This document shows, piece after piece, positions 1 through 12,163 of a stretch of DNA of 64,000 nt. Made by a program: the position numbers and the translations under genes. Source of the DNA: Cladorrhinum sp. PSN259. Lineage: Eukaryota > Ascomycota > Sordariomycetes > Sordariales > Podosporaceae. The notes beneath the pieces are model-generated. The model had not been told where the DNA came from. It made no database searches and worked only from the letters and a program-made list of their open reading frames with translations. Every line of letters starts with the position of its first letter. Positions within the stretch are counted from its first letter, which is position 1. Where the stretch lies: positions 1-64,000 of the forward strand of contig MU867109.1 of NCBI GenBank assembly GCA_033725935.1, written 5' to 3'.

Positions 1-95
<95 letters not shown>
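1..95. repeat. 95-nt poly-C homopolymer at the window edge
   Basis: The first 95 bases are all C. Ordinary non-repetitive sequence follows at once. No telomere repeat (TTAGGG/CCCTAA) is mixed in, so this is not a chromosome end. A pure C run of this length is far longer than any other homopolymer here (next are A20 near 17260, C17 at 50391 and G14 at 6941). It is probably a sequencing or assembly artefact, for example the complement of a poly-G read tail. Confidence 0.95.
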
Positions 96-97
<2 letters not shown>

Positions 98-545
98 CCA
101 AGCCACCACAGCTAAGCCTGCGGATCGTCCCGGGTAGCCGTGTTATCTTCATCGGGCAAGTGTAATATTGGACATGGGGTGTGGCAGGAATTGAAACCAA
201 TATTGACCCAGCCTGCAAGCCCAAAATGCAGTCTTGGAAAGGCATTTCTGCCACGACGCCGAGATCTGACCAATTGAAACAGTTGAGTTGTCTGTGGCTT
301 AGGCAAACGAACTCAGCTCAGGCTCTCTATGCCACCCACACCCGCGAAGATCGCTTCTTACCCCTCTTTTCTATACCTAACAGCCCTTCCTTCTCAATGT
401 TCCCGTTGCTCTTTTACTAATTGCAAGATCTGGCTCATAATTGCTCCTCAATTTCTATCCCTTTCATGAATTCGAAATCTTCCTCGAATTTCAGAGATTT
501 TTTAATATATATATATATATTTTTTTTCTTACACCCGTACTCATC
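96..545. other. 5' region of the GRF gene
   Basis: No gene is supported here. The stretch probably holds the promoter and leader of the gene starting at 546. An (AT)n tract at about 504-520 followed by a T-rich run lies just upstream of the chosen start codon. The open frame of the gene extends a further 35 codons upstream, but without an ATG and through this AT tract. Confidence 0.5.
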
Positions 546-1859
546 ATGAGTATTATCAAGGGTGAGGTCCCTACGGCTTCGGACCCAGATTGCTTCATAA
601 TCCTTGTCACACAAAAGACGGTGCCAAGATCTACAGGGACATCGAGTGTTCTCGAAGATGCAACAAATATTCCGGCAAGCACAGTCACTGCTTCGACGGC
701 GACAGTAACTGCTTCGGCAGCACCAGCATTTCGCGTCCCTTCGACTCCTTCAAGGAGAAGCCGCCTCTATCAGTCTCATATTGACGCCCAAGTTGCGTCT
801 CCTTCTCGAGCTCAGGCACCGTCTCCCTCGTCGAGGGCCACTCCTCCCGTACCACAGTTCGAAATCCCTAGGAAGCGAGAAAGGTCACGATCCCCAGCAG
901 GGAGCCCTCCATCCACCAGCAAGCGCAACCGGAGAGCATCTCGGTCTGCCACTGCTTCGTCGGGGTCGCCCACTAGAAACTACTACCACGACGCCCGGTC
1001 TAACCTGGGAGAGGGTGATGAAGGGGAAAGAAGTGAGGACCGACTTGTCTTCTCGCCAGACGCTGCCTCCCCGCCAGCTGGATCAGCAGCATCATTCAGG
1101 ACCGCAAACCTTTATTCGTCGCCTATACCGTGTCGCTTGACCAACTCATTCACCAGCACCCAGCGCAACCGGTCTCTTTCTTCCTCCTCCTCTTCGAGTC
1201 CTTCCCCCTTCCCGGGGCCTTCGAGAGATGTCTTCACGGCAGGAATAAATCCAGCAGGCGTCAAAACGGAAGCAGAAGATTCCGGCGTCTCCTTCGACTC
1301 AACCATTTCATCTTGTTCTTCTTCTCAAACTTCAAGAAGCAAGGTCCGGAAGATCACAAACAAGGACTGGGATTTTTCAATAGACCTTCAAGGTTCTTTT
1401 ACAAACATCTTTGACCACTGGTCTGTTGACATCCCTGCCGTACTGCCCAACAGGGGTCCCAAATGCAAATCGTGCAGCAACCTCTCAAGACTTGGGATTA
1501 CCGGCCAGAATAACAAGAGAGGAAACGCGGGGAGGCCGTTCTACAAGTGCGGACCCTGCGACAACTGGATCACCTGGGGGGATCTGAAGGGATGTGACCG
1601 CGGGAATGATGAGTGCAAGTGTCAGAAGCTAAGTAGGACGATAGTTTGCGGGCCGGAGAGCAGGTGTCCCGGAAAGAGGTTCTGGAAATGCGCCAGTGGG
1701 AATTGTACCTGGCAGGACTGGGAAAGTGACCCGGAATGGCAGGCTAGGAGGGATGCTGAGGAGGAGGAGGAGGAGGAGGAGGAAGGATCAGAAGACCTTT
1801 TTGTCGGGAAGGGGCCGGAGTACGGAGATGATGATTATTATCCTGAAGATTCGTATTGA
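546..1859 (+). CDS. Tandem GRF zinc-finger protein, disordered N-terminus
   Basis: Single-exon gene of 437 aa. The first in-frame ATG (546, MSIIKGEV) was chosen, because the upstream open frame has no ATG and encodes an AT-tract artefact. Residues 1-300 are Ser/Pro/Arg-rich and probably disordered. Residues about 303-395 hold two consecutive GRF-type zinc fingers: KCKSC followed by RPFYKCGPC, then a CKCQ start followed by CPGKRFWKC. Both show the aromatic-x-K-C and Cys/His-poor pattern of the family. The C-terminus (from about 400) is acidic, with a run of about nine Glu. GRF fingers bind single-stranded nucleic acid and occur in APE2, topoisomerase III and NEIL3 homologues; here no catalytic domain accompanies them. 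A nuclear nucleic-acid-binding role is therefore inference. Confidence 0.85.
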   Translation: MSIIKGEVPTASDPDCFIILVTQKTVPRSTGTSSVLEDATNIPASTVTASTATVTASAAPAFRVPSTPSRRSRLYQSHIDAQVASPSRAQAPSPSSRATPPVPQFEIPRKRERSRSPAGSPPSTSKRNRRASRSATASSGSPTRNYYHDARSNLGEGDEGERSEDRLVFSPDAASPPAGSAASFRTANLYSSPIPCRLTNSFTSTQRNRSLSSSSSSSPSPFPGPSRDVFTAGINPAGVKTEAEDSGVSFDSTISSCSSSQTSRSKVRKITNKDWDFSIDLQGSFTNIFDHWSVDIPAVLPNRGPKCKSCSNLSRLGITGQNNKRGNAGRPFYKCGPCDNWITWGDLKGCDRGNDECKCQKLSRTIVCGPESRCPGKRFWKCASGNCTWQDWESDPEWQARRDAEEEEEEEEEGSEDLFVGKGPEYGDDDYYPEDSY

Positions 1860-4800
1860 ATAGTTGCTTCTGTTGTTTTTCTTTTTCAGCTTGTGGGGCA
1901 TTTTTATCAAGTCTGTTGCGTACTTGGGGGGATGAAATTTACGTTATTCTCATTTCACGACACCAGTATAGTATAGACGGTTTTTGTTTTCCTCTGCACG
2001 CAATTGAGTCCTTCAGCGCTTTAAGTCGTTATCTTATTTTTATTGTTAGATAGAAAGAAACATGAATGAGCACTTACAAGTTGTGAAAATGTGATTCAGG
2101 AAAAGTGGAAAAGAGATAAACACAGGAGTATAAAGAATAAACGGGAGTGACTGAGATAGATAGCGAACCTGGAAAATATATATATATATATATATGTTGA
2201 CTACATTTGCGTCCGCCAGTTCCGCCGGTCTTCACCCATTACCACTACGCCACCGCCGATTGTGCTCAATGTGCAAAATATTGCCATCTATGTAGCCGCA
2301 GGGGCCGATAGAAGAAACGTGACCATCAAGGTTCTTGCCTACCAGTTCGACTGATTCTCATGGTTCCCGTAAGTAGACCTAACCCATTCTGAGTTCTCAC
2401 ATCATACAAGTTGAATATACAATCAACGAGAAACCTTAAACCGCAACCATTGGGTTATCTTGAAGGTTTTGTGGCTCTGCCTGTGTGATTGTTTGTCGGC
2501 ATAGCCGGGGACAACAGACTCAGAACTGAAAAACTTGTTAAAATAAAGAATGTTTAACACGTGTATTTGGCATAGCGATATGGGGGCACTGCAAACGACA
2601 AGGATCAGCCAGAGTCATACGGAGTAGTGGTATCATCCCGCGTTGCTCAGAGTTTAAACTACCCCACACACAACATTACAGGTAGCTAGCAAATATCTTG
2701 TGCTGTCTTTCTTTCTGCCTTTGTTAGATGAGGTCAAAAACATTGAAGGCTCACCCCTGACTCATACGCCTTTGGCCATCCGCAGCCATGTTGCACAAAA
2801 CCAATACTACCACAGAGTCATTGTACTACCTGGGATTATCATCTGCGGTCTGCGGGAGGTTACAGAGTTGTTCAAGACCATAATGACAAGAAAATCAATT
2901 TGAACTCTGACATTATACAACTCCCCCGTCCCAACGATGCATGTGGACTAGTAAGCCTACCAAAACAGTCATCCCCTACGGCTATCTAGGCAAGTACCGT
3001 GACCATTCTGTGGAAGGTGTGTCATCATAGCTTAGGAACTGGGGATGGGTGATTCACACCATCGTTGGGCATGTATCATGTAGTTGGTTTGAAGGGCGCG
3101 GCAACACGATGCCCATGATCGGAGAACATCTTTGTGATGAGGACTCCTTGGGCCTTGGTATTCATCACAAACTACCTGTGCTTTGCAAAACTTGAACTAC
3201 CTACCTACCTAGGTTTTTGTGTAACCCATGTCCATTTCACTAACCCCCCCTTTTCAGTTCTTTTTCTCCTTTTTGTGTCATTTTATTGATTAACAAATAT
3301 GATTCTTCTCAGTAGTTGCTTATTCGTTTCACATCCGATCTGAGTACCCTTTCAAGAACCGTAACTAAGATCCGATACCCATCTACAGTACCCTTGGTAT
3401 GATATCTACACAACACACCAAAGAGAGTGAGGAAACGGAACTGCCAGCCAGGCATGATCTACAATACCTAATGACCTATTATATTTCCACCGCCGTCGTC
3501 CCCTTTGGTCATTAATAATATATGTATGTATCAAGTTCTGAAAGGATTCTTGTTTTGTTTCTTCTCATTTTTTGAGATGTGACTCATGCAGATTGATGTG
3601 TATCCTTTGAGTGGTGATACCGAGTCATGTGGAGAATGATACATGGACTTAACCTGGAAAGGATCACAATCAATTCTTGGCAGGGGAGGCTGGAGCCTGG
3701 AAGGGTTCTGAGTGGGTTAGGTGACTGTTGGTTTATTTTGTTAAAATTTTCTTAGGGTAGAATGTGCCAGTGTTGCTTTTCTTTTGAATTGTAAGGGAGT
3801 TAACAGACGTACAGGTGCCCATGCTTTTGACGGGCGTAGTCATATCTGCATGGTACGGGACAAGGATGGGAGGTTGCAGTGCTAAGTGTGGCCGTGCTAC
3901 CGGGACCTGGGTTATTCGTGATAACGACGACGATGGAGTGTTTATACACGGTCCACTTCAGTGTCACATTGCGCCCTACCCCTAGTCGGGTGTGTTGATG
4001 AGGACGGATGGATTCCTTGGTGTGTGGCACATTGGAGCTAAAAGTTGGGATGAACTTGTAGAATCCGGTAATGGTTACGTCTGCAAATTACACACATTAC
4101 CAGCCCATCGGGTGGCGTTGATCTAACTTGGTGTGCATAAAAGGATCGAATGTATAAAAATGATGCCATTTCGGGTTCATTTTTCGAGCATGTCAAAATA
4201 GAGTTGGCCGAGCCCCCTGGAATGAGGTGAGAGCCACAGTCCCTTGTTGGTGGATTATCCACATGGGAAGAACATGTGGCCTACCAGGACAGCCAAGGTT
4301 GGCATGGTTCATAGAAATAATCGGATGCAGTGTGCATTGCAGCACATGCACGAAGCAAACAATTTACCAGTCCGCCGTCCGGACGGGCCGGCCCATCGAG
4401 AGGCCAACATGTGAAACGCAGCAAGACAAGATGATGAAGTTTGAAGCCATGCTCATGTATCTCTCTATCACTTCGTGTAAGAAAAAAGCCGTAAGCTGTT
4501 AGTGTGCGAGGTCATGCTGTTGGTGGGCACCATGAGGAGGCGCAGGGGAGGAGCCGGCCGGGGCTCTCCGCTCTCGTCCGAACCCGGCGGAAAGAACACA
4601 GACACCCGTCCGTCCTGTCGGGATGGAAACTCAGTCATCATCTTGCCCGACAATGCATTGGCATTTGGCTTCGGGTTTCAGAGCATTTTTTTCCTTCCTG
4701 GTTCTCGTTACGCCGCCACGCCGATGGTGTTGTCGGTCGTCCTATTCAACTCAGTATTCCCGACTGGTATTCGCCATCTTTGGTAGCCAAGAAAGAAATA

Positions 4801-5290
4801 GAAAAAGTGATAATCCTTTGTCTATAGCATCAAAACGCCAGCGCACATGTAGATATATCTGCGTGCCCAGTAAATTCTACACAACCGAAATAGGGGTATC
4901 CAACCTAACCAAACGCTCCTTGTACCAGATCCTGTCCCCATCCATGCTGTATTTTAGTGAAAGAATGACTGTGATTATCCCATTGATCCCTCAGCAATGG
5001 TCATGCAATGATCGAAAACAAAGGTAGAAAAAAAAAGGAAAGACGAGACGAGACGAGACGAAACTGACCCGAAATATACCAATAATGCTGTGTAGAAAAA
5101 GATGAAACGAAATTGGCCGAGCTGTGCCAGCGTCCCCCTTTCCGCCATGAAGAACCCTGAAATCGGCCGATGGTGTCAAGAATGCCTGAAAACTGTCCGA
5201 TAGAAATGATATTCTTCAGCCGCATCGTTTCGAAGATCGAACACATCGGGTGGGTGTTGAGCCATACATCTGGCCAAAGCCGTTGCGGTC
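1860..5290. other. Gene-free stretch, 3.4 kb
   Basis: I see no gene with coding character on either strand. The stretch has a (TA)n run at about 2176-2195, the words CTACCTACCTACCTAGGT at about 3198, and a short (GACGA)n run at about 5042-5061. The open frames present (4.2-5.3 kb) are short, overlap each other and carry no recognisable motif. The last few hundred bases lie downstream of the minus-strand Clr5 gene and probably include its 3' UTR. Confidence 0.5.
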
Positions 5291-6010
5291 TCATTGATAC
5301 GCGTACATCCCGTAGTCAGAAGTCGAGGCGTCTAGCCATTTTGCTGTGTCAGATAATTTCGGTGCAAAGTCCAGTCAAGAATGTGAGTACTCACAGGAAT
5401 AACCACTGGGCTCGGGAGAAGGAGTCTGGTACATGAGATCCTCGACTGGCTCTGCGTGCGAGTTAGCGCGGATATTTAAAATCGAATTTTCCAACATCAC
5501 TGCACTTACCCTGCTCTTCGGCCGGGTCCACGTCTTTGAGTGTGCCCTTTTTCGCGTGGCGCTTCTCGAACCTCGCGATGTCTTTGGGGTCGACCACTCG
5601 CCCTCGAAGAATGAATCTGGTTTGCTTTGGAGGATTCATGGCCTCCCGCTCGCGCATGGTCTTGATCATGAAAAGATACTCTGAGGCCTTGATGTACTTG
5701 GTATCCAGATTCCACTTCTTGAGCTGTGTCTTGTATTGTTTCTCGCTTCATGTGTCCAAGAGACATTAGTAAACCGGCTTGCTGAGGGGGATGGGGATAC
5801 GGCAAAAAAACAGTCGACATACGTTGCCTTGAAATGGTAGGTCATTTGCATTTCCGTCATAACATCCTTAAGCTTCATGGTGTTGTACAGGTGCGCGATG
5901 ACTTCTCTGTAGGGCTCCCAGTCCTCCGCTCTTGATGGTCTGACCATGATCGGCTCAGGCTGATACTGAACTTGCTGAGCCGGCATGGGAAGTTGATAGT
6001 ATCCTGACAT
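5291..6010 (-). CDS. Clr5-domain protein, four exons
   Basis: Spliced model on the minus strand: exons 6010-5823, 5745-5510, 5451-5395 and 5343-5291, together 534 nt and 177 aa. Donors are GTATGT, GTAAGT and GTGAGT. The second intron has a CTAAC branch point and a CGCAG acceptor. The ATG at 6010 starts MSGYYQLPMP. Residues about 29-85 are a Clr5 domain: DWEPYREVIAHLY, a Lys/Asp/Met helix, then FKAT joined across the first intron to EKQYKTQLKKWNL. Clr5 is a fungal N-terminal domain of likely DNA-binding helix-turn-helix character; most members are uncharacterised. The first two introns are firm. The last intron is less certain: without it the protein ends earlier at a TGA about 5374. Confidence 0.75.
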
Positions 6011-9000
6011 GATGGAGAAGTGGTTGTTGAACTGCTGAATCTGATTTGCTGGTCTCTTGAAGAAGGCTGGCGTTGGTATGTGTCGACGAGCCCATTGCCA
6101 AAGGGTGAGGATGGGGATATCTTCAGCTTTATGTGTTTCGTGGTTGATGAAACAAAAGGAGAAGGGCCAGTATGGGAGTATGGAAGTTACATCAGACGAC
6201 CAGCGGCATGGTATTTTGCGGAGCCTTGCTCTGTAGGCCAATGTTAAGGACCGGGGGGTCAACGGGAGGGTGTGTCGTCAGCATGGGCCATGGAAAGGGA
6301 ATCCCAGTCACCCCTTGAAAATGTATGTAGATTAGTCCTTTGTCCACCCGGGAGTTGCTGCCGTCACGTCAGTGGAGACAAGTCAACATCCACAAAGAGT
6401 TTCTCCCAAAATCGATGACTCGCCCCCCGATGGGTTAGCGGTGCCGCTCGCCGGGGCATTAAAGCGGTTACCAACTGCCCGCCATCGACACCCCTTCACC
6501 ATTGGCTTTACACAAGTTCCATGCAGCACCCCAAGTCCCCTCGGATCCCACAACCGCAGTCTCGAATACATGCCCTGATAATTCGAGGTTGGTCGCAAAA
6601 AAGAACCACCGAGGGCTGGTACGTCTCAAGGCAGCATCGCCGTCCGGCACAGCCCAAGAATTCCAGCGCTGTGGGGGATCGTTGGAGGGTCCTGATGGCA
6701 TTTTCTAAAAGGACTTTGATCGAAAGTGGTCTCGGGATCGAGTGCGCGCAATCCATTATTTCTCATCGGCAATCCTTCGCGGATATCTCGCGGGTCCAAC
6801 TACCATAATCACGATCCTTTGACCATGGGTTTTGGTTGCTATGCGGGTGCGGATAGGGAGATCTACTGGAGGTGGTGATGATGGGAGCGGTGGTGGTGTG
6901 TGGTAAGAACTGCACCCCCATGCTCCCCGCAAGGGGAGAAGGGGGGGGGGGGGGTGAGGATGTGCTGAAGTGACAAACGGAAGAAGCAAAATTACAAGCG
7001 AGAAGAAAAAAACTTGTGCCGAACCGTCCAATGGCGTTTGCGGCGTGGAATTCTGTAAAATTACCTGGGAAAGCTGGGCAGCTCTCACCTGCATCGAAAC
7101 GATGAGCTTGTTGCAGTCTGTTACCTAGTGCTCAAATTTGGGGAGAAAACTCAATTCGGAACAGGTGGACACCTGCGTGGTGTTGCCTGAAAAACAGAGG
7201 AGCTTCTGTGGGGGCCAAAGCGAATACTAGCGAAGCCCAAGGCAGGTACGCCAGGCACCCAGGACATTCCCGTCGGTGTATTGTATCTTTTCGGTTATTC
7301 GGTTCCATTTCACGCAAAATACTAGTGGGGTACAGTAGGTGTGGTAAACCTCGCAAGATGTATTATTCAACCTGCATTTAACCCCACCTCACAGATTCAC
7401 TTTGCTCACCCAAATCGACACCGACGGCAAGCTCAGAAATTCAGGCCATAATATTACATGATCGCCGGCCATGTTTTCCGTCCGAAAAGTCGTCTCCAGC
7501 ATACTTGTTTGCTAACGGGAGATTGTCCCGCCACACGACCTCTGTGGCCGTTCATCCAAACTCAATGCACCCACGTCCTCACAACTTGCAAGTCTTGAGA
7601 TGGCTTGTAGCGTTACGCTCATGCCCAAGGTACTTCATTCCTCTGCCCCATCGAGACTGCTGTCCGACGACTGATGAGGATGTTTGAAGCATAGCCTGAG
7701 TCTAAGGATCCTCGAAATTGCCTCCTGCCAGCCACTGCTGCTGTGAGGGCCCATCTCCATTTCATGACTTTGTGCAAACTAACACCTCACGAGAATACGT
7801 CAGGGACTTGTGTATTTCAAGGGATGAGACGAAAAGCCTGAAATCAAGAGTGCTGGGTCTCCCATCGGATGGCCCAAACATATTCAACCCGAGCCATTGG
7901 CATTTACGTTTGCGGAGACTATGTTGGTAACAATCAAGATCTGTTGACCCGAACACTAAAATCAGGGCGTCATCTGCTTTCGACCCAATTAGGCAATGGC
8001 GCTATGCAGTGAGTGTCGGAGGGACCGTTGCACTAGTGACAGCTTCGCTGACGCTTTGCATGCTCGTTCGTTATCCGTGCCGACCCGCAAGGATGCATTC
8101 ACATAACCTGGGGATCTACATTCGCCGGCTACAAATTTCTAGAAGCTAATTGACGCAGTTGGAGGGTCTTTTCAGAGCGGTTTGGGCATGGTTCTGACCA
8201 ACATTCAAGTTGTTGGCAGCGAGGGAAATGCGTGGGCCTTGTGTCCGAGTTCCGCGAATCATTTTGAAACCTGTTGAGGGGCAATTGATACGAATAGGTG
8301 GTGATCTGTCGAGGTAAGTCCTTGAATCCTATGGATAGCGTGTTTAATGCAACGGGAGACCCCCTAATCCATGGCGACTGACGTTTTAGGAGGCAAGAGC
8401 AATCCAGGTTTGCTGTTCACAACGAGTGCCACTCCGTTTCGCTTATGGAGTTAGCCATCTGCAAGCCACAGCATGGCAAGAGTGAGGACTGTTGAGCCTG
8501 TCTAGTAGTCGCTGAGGCAGATTTGGAGGCCCCCAAAAGTTTATTCTATGAGCCTCAAACAGCTGCGGGTTTTGCATAGCCTTCCATAGGGCGGCCAATG
8601 GGGAACAAGCAACAGTCTCCCCGCTATGCGAAGAAACGGAGAATACCAACTCTACGGCCGATAATCGGCCATGGAATTGATATCCGACGATGTGCTGTGT
8701 TGCATATCGACACGCAATGTGAGACCCCGGCCCGTGAGCTTTATTTGGTCTCAACAAAATGATCTCGAAGCTAGGCCCGTCGTCCTCTGGCCATCTCACC
8801 TCATGTTCAACGGCTCGGTGCATGGGATACAATGTCTTGATGTGGCGCTGCTATGCAAGGTACTCTCAAGGTTCATAGCTTATTTCTAACCAACAAATCT
8901 TGGCAAAGTAATCTAGCCAAACAGACCACGTCTGACCCACAAGCTTGCCCCTTCTTGGAGTGATACACACCCAGGGCCATCATTGAACATCAGGCGGTGA

Positions 9001-11715
9001 TAGTAACCCTACGAATCATTGACTTCTGACGGGCCCCCTCTGGCGGCGTAGCCCTCCGTATGGCAACGTTGCTGACCCGACGATGCAGACATGCACACGG
9101 CATCTCCCAGCGATTGAGATTGAATTCGAGGGTTATTCCGTCGTGCCATGGAAACCTTGCATTTGTGCCATCAAGGCGGCTGCCGCCGTCAGCCCACCTC
9201 TGCCCCAATCGTGCGTCGCCGTCGCCGTCCCCGCACCCAAGGATTACTTTAGAGTTTGTTGGTTCCGTAGCTCGACATCCTTATTCACCATCTTCCATTC
9301 TTAAGACCCTCCGTTTTTTTCTCCGTAAAGTCACCGGCGGTTACCTCCGAAGTTTCTCGGCTTTCTCGAAAACCCTTTTAGGATTGGTAATGGATCCATG
9401 GGAATGGCGGGGGATCACACTGCCCCTCTATCGAAAAGCTTCATTACTGTATTCTCGGCTCTTCATTGGCCAAGTGGTAAATTTTGTTGGTTCCCGGGAC
9501 TCTTCCTTTTCCAGATCTCATGGAGGTGATTGGATGGCGCTTAAGTTTGGCCTTTGTGTCAAGATGCGGAAAAGAGCGGCTGACGCGTTTACACCACTGC
9601 ACCCACCCAGATCGAACCTGCCACGATCAAACACCAGAAACTTGGGACTAATGAGGTCATTCTGTGCCTCTTCTCGCCAGGCAGGGTATGATCTGGACCC
9701 CGTCACCCCAGGGTACCTGCCCACACTACTGATCATCGGATTTATACTGTTTTCATACAAGATGATTGGCATCGACAAATCAAACAAAACAGCTGACCCA
9801 CATAAGAATCATATCCAGCATCATAAGTCTTTTTTCCACTCTTATCTTTGTTCACTGGGTGGCTGGAGACACGAACAAGTCCAGCGAGTTTCCATTTTCA
9901 TCCAAGTGGAACCCTAATGGATTGACAAGGACGGTTCTATTGCCAAGCAGTAACTGGCATCCCCAATTGGGTCATGGTGATGCTGATAAGCCGAAATACG
10001 GCTTCAGACCTTGGTGTTGCCAGGCAGCAACATTTGAAAAACATATAGACACGCAACACGCCTACGTAACCCTCCTCACTAAAGCACCTAGTTTTTCGTG
10101 TTTTTCATCAATGCTTACATATAGAACGTGTGACCGAGGGTCTTGCGATGAACGTTTCCTTAGGCAGCAGCAAATACTTGAGCAAAAAGGGGACGCCAAG
10201 ATATCAAAAGCAACCTCAAAGGTGCAGGGGCGGATGGAACTGAAAGCCGCGAACGAAACCCCAGGTTCATGCAAGACTAATGCAACCTAGTCCGGCATGT
10301 CACACAAATTCACGATATTCCCGTTTCTCCACAAACAGAAGGGTTATGGAATCAAGTTTAAACACTCATGGCACTGCCGGATCAGCTCAAGCCCCCAGCC
10401 TGAGGGACGAGTGTGCGCAACACAGGTCAATGCAGGGGTAATAACCAAACGACCTCAATCGAGCGGGATCCAAGAAAAGACACACCCGGGTCGGACCTTG
10501 ACGAGTTAAAAAAACGCCTAGCGAAGCCCATGTTCCACCGCCAATATCTGAATAGCACCAGAGCGATCCTCAGCGTCCCATCGACCAACCAAGACGCGAT
10601 ACCCACTTAGTGTTGTTTTGGTGGGCATTCGAATCACATGCCAAATAAGCCGATACCTACCACTGATAGAGAGGGATAAAAAAAGGTGGCTGTGATGTCA
10701 CAGTTTTCTATCACCATCTAGCCACAGAATCATTTCCCAATCCGGCAATTTGTTGACATTAATCAATTCTTGACTACTACATACCGCAATCTGCACCTGG
10801 CGGAATGGGTAAACCGACTTAGGATTCGGATTCGTCTAAGTTGGCTTGCACAGCCACCACGGATAGCGACTAACTACATCTTTCAGGCTGCTCACTTGCA
10901 TGATACAGGGTAACCATTTGTTGGTGGAAAGAGATGTAATAAGTGAAGGCGATCAAAATCAAACACAAAATTTACGGAGAGTGAGCCGTGTTCACGGCCA
11001 CGGGTGCCATACCCACTTGATACCACGCCAGCACACCGGACAATTCGACTCAGCCGGTGAACGACAGACGACTCACTTGCAAAGGGAGAATTACTGAGCC
11101 GTGAGTAGAGCCACATGTGATATCTGCGAGTGAAGATAAGCCAATTAGAATACAAACAACGTAGGTAAGCGCACTGTCAGGGGGAAGAAAAGGCTCAAAA
11201 TGATCCTCACTCACGGTTGGCAAATCACGCCGGGACTCAATACCTGTATACATTGATAATTGATTGGGGTTTCTGCGCCTAAAATAAAGAAATCAAGACT
11301 GCAATCCAAGTCTGTGATAGAAATACCTACTCTCTGTGATTGCTAGTACTATATCCATCTGGGTGGCTTTAGCTATGGACTGATCGAGCTTTTCTCTCTT
11401 CTTTTGAGCATTTGCTCTTGGTTTTATGTTCTGAAAGTCATTCTAGAGTTTATAGTAGACCAAAGACTGGTCCAAAATGTCATGAACCTTGTGTTAAGTG
11501 CTGAGACACGAGGTCGCATTATAACACGTCCAGCTGACGAATATACGACTCAAAGACAGAGTTAACTCAGTACTTGTAATGCTCCTTCTGTCATTGATCA
11601 TTCAGGCATATTTATTCCACTTCCAGCAGTCCTTGCCGGTTCAGTTACTAAAAAGGTCTAGGGCACGAATAATATCACGTCTTTATGACTCAAACAAAAA
11701 GTCATCTTCAACAAC
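6011..11715. other. Gene-poor stretch, 5.7 kb, no supported gene
   Basis: No conserved domain was recognised on either strand. A G14 run lies at 6941-6954. An ATG-initiated open frame of 285 codons at 9060-9917 (+) is longer than expected by chance, but its residues show no domain, signal peptide or repeat. A second, 174-codon frame overlaps its end and starts with TTG. A hairpin-like inverted repeat (CCGACTTAG..CTAAGTTGG, one mismatch) sits at about 10813-10843. Eroded mobile-element DNA is possible, but no terminal repeats or transposase residues were seen. Confidence 0.5.
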
Positions 11716-11881
11716 ATGTGCTTCACCGCCAAGTTTCACTGCACGGGATGCGGCAGCTTGGGGAAAAAAAAAAAAGAGACTCCAAGTCCCTTGCCCAACC
11801 GCCAGGACATATGCATTCTTGTGCCCTGATGATACCCGGCCAATCGTGCACGAATATAAGCACTATTGCTATGTATGCGAG
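11716..11881 (+). pseudogene. Small Cys-rich (CxxC) protein, frame broken at an A12 run
   Basis: From the ATG at 11716 (MCFTAKFHCTGCGSLG) the frame enters a run of 12 A at 11764-11775 and soon stops. One frame over, immediately after the A run, the reading continues with cysteine pairs: VPCP, FLCPDD, then HEYKHYCYVCE, followed at 11882 by a GTGAGT donor-like site. The two halves look like one small zinc-ribbon-like protein with spaced CxxC pairs, interrupted by one extra A. It could be a true pseudogene, a homopolymer length error in the assembly, or a polymorphic tract. No family name is assigned. An ATG-led frame from 11579 also reads through the second half. Confidence 0.4.
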
Positions 11882-12163
11882 GTGAGTTACGTTACTGAGC
11901 TTCTCGAGTTTTCGGAATCTGATTGTTCAACAATGCCACTCGCCATGATGGGAAGTCACTACGTATACCAAGAGACAAACCTCGCTATGTGACTCGCCAT
12001 TGTTAGCAGCGCCATTCATACTCAGAACAGCAATGATTCTCTAAAGATTCCATCGACAGGTTTCTGCTATTATATAACTTTTGTTTATTGTCAAAAATAA
12101 GAACTTCACAGTTAAATAATCAATTATTGATGATGGATCCGGATCACATACATAATATATAAT

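Noticed and set aside
1..95. Telomere
   Set aside because: Pure C with no TTAGGG/CCCTAA units.
5042..5061. (GACGA)n run taken as another part of the 12-13 kb array
   Set aside because: It is a simple pentanucleotide repeat without the 21-bp spacing.
9580..9660. tRNA-like text on the minus strand (GGTTCGATC and a GTGGTGTAAACGCG box)
   Set aside because: The B-box-like word lies before the A-box-like word, the T-arm has only three pairs, and no acceptor stem forms.
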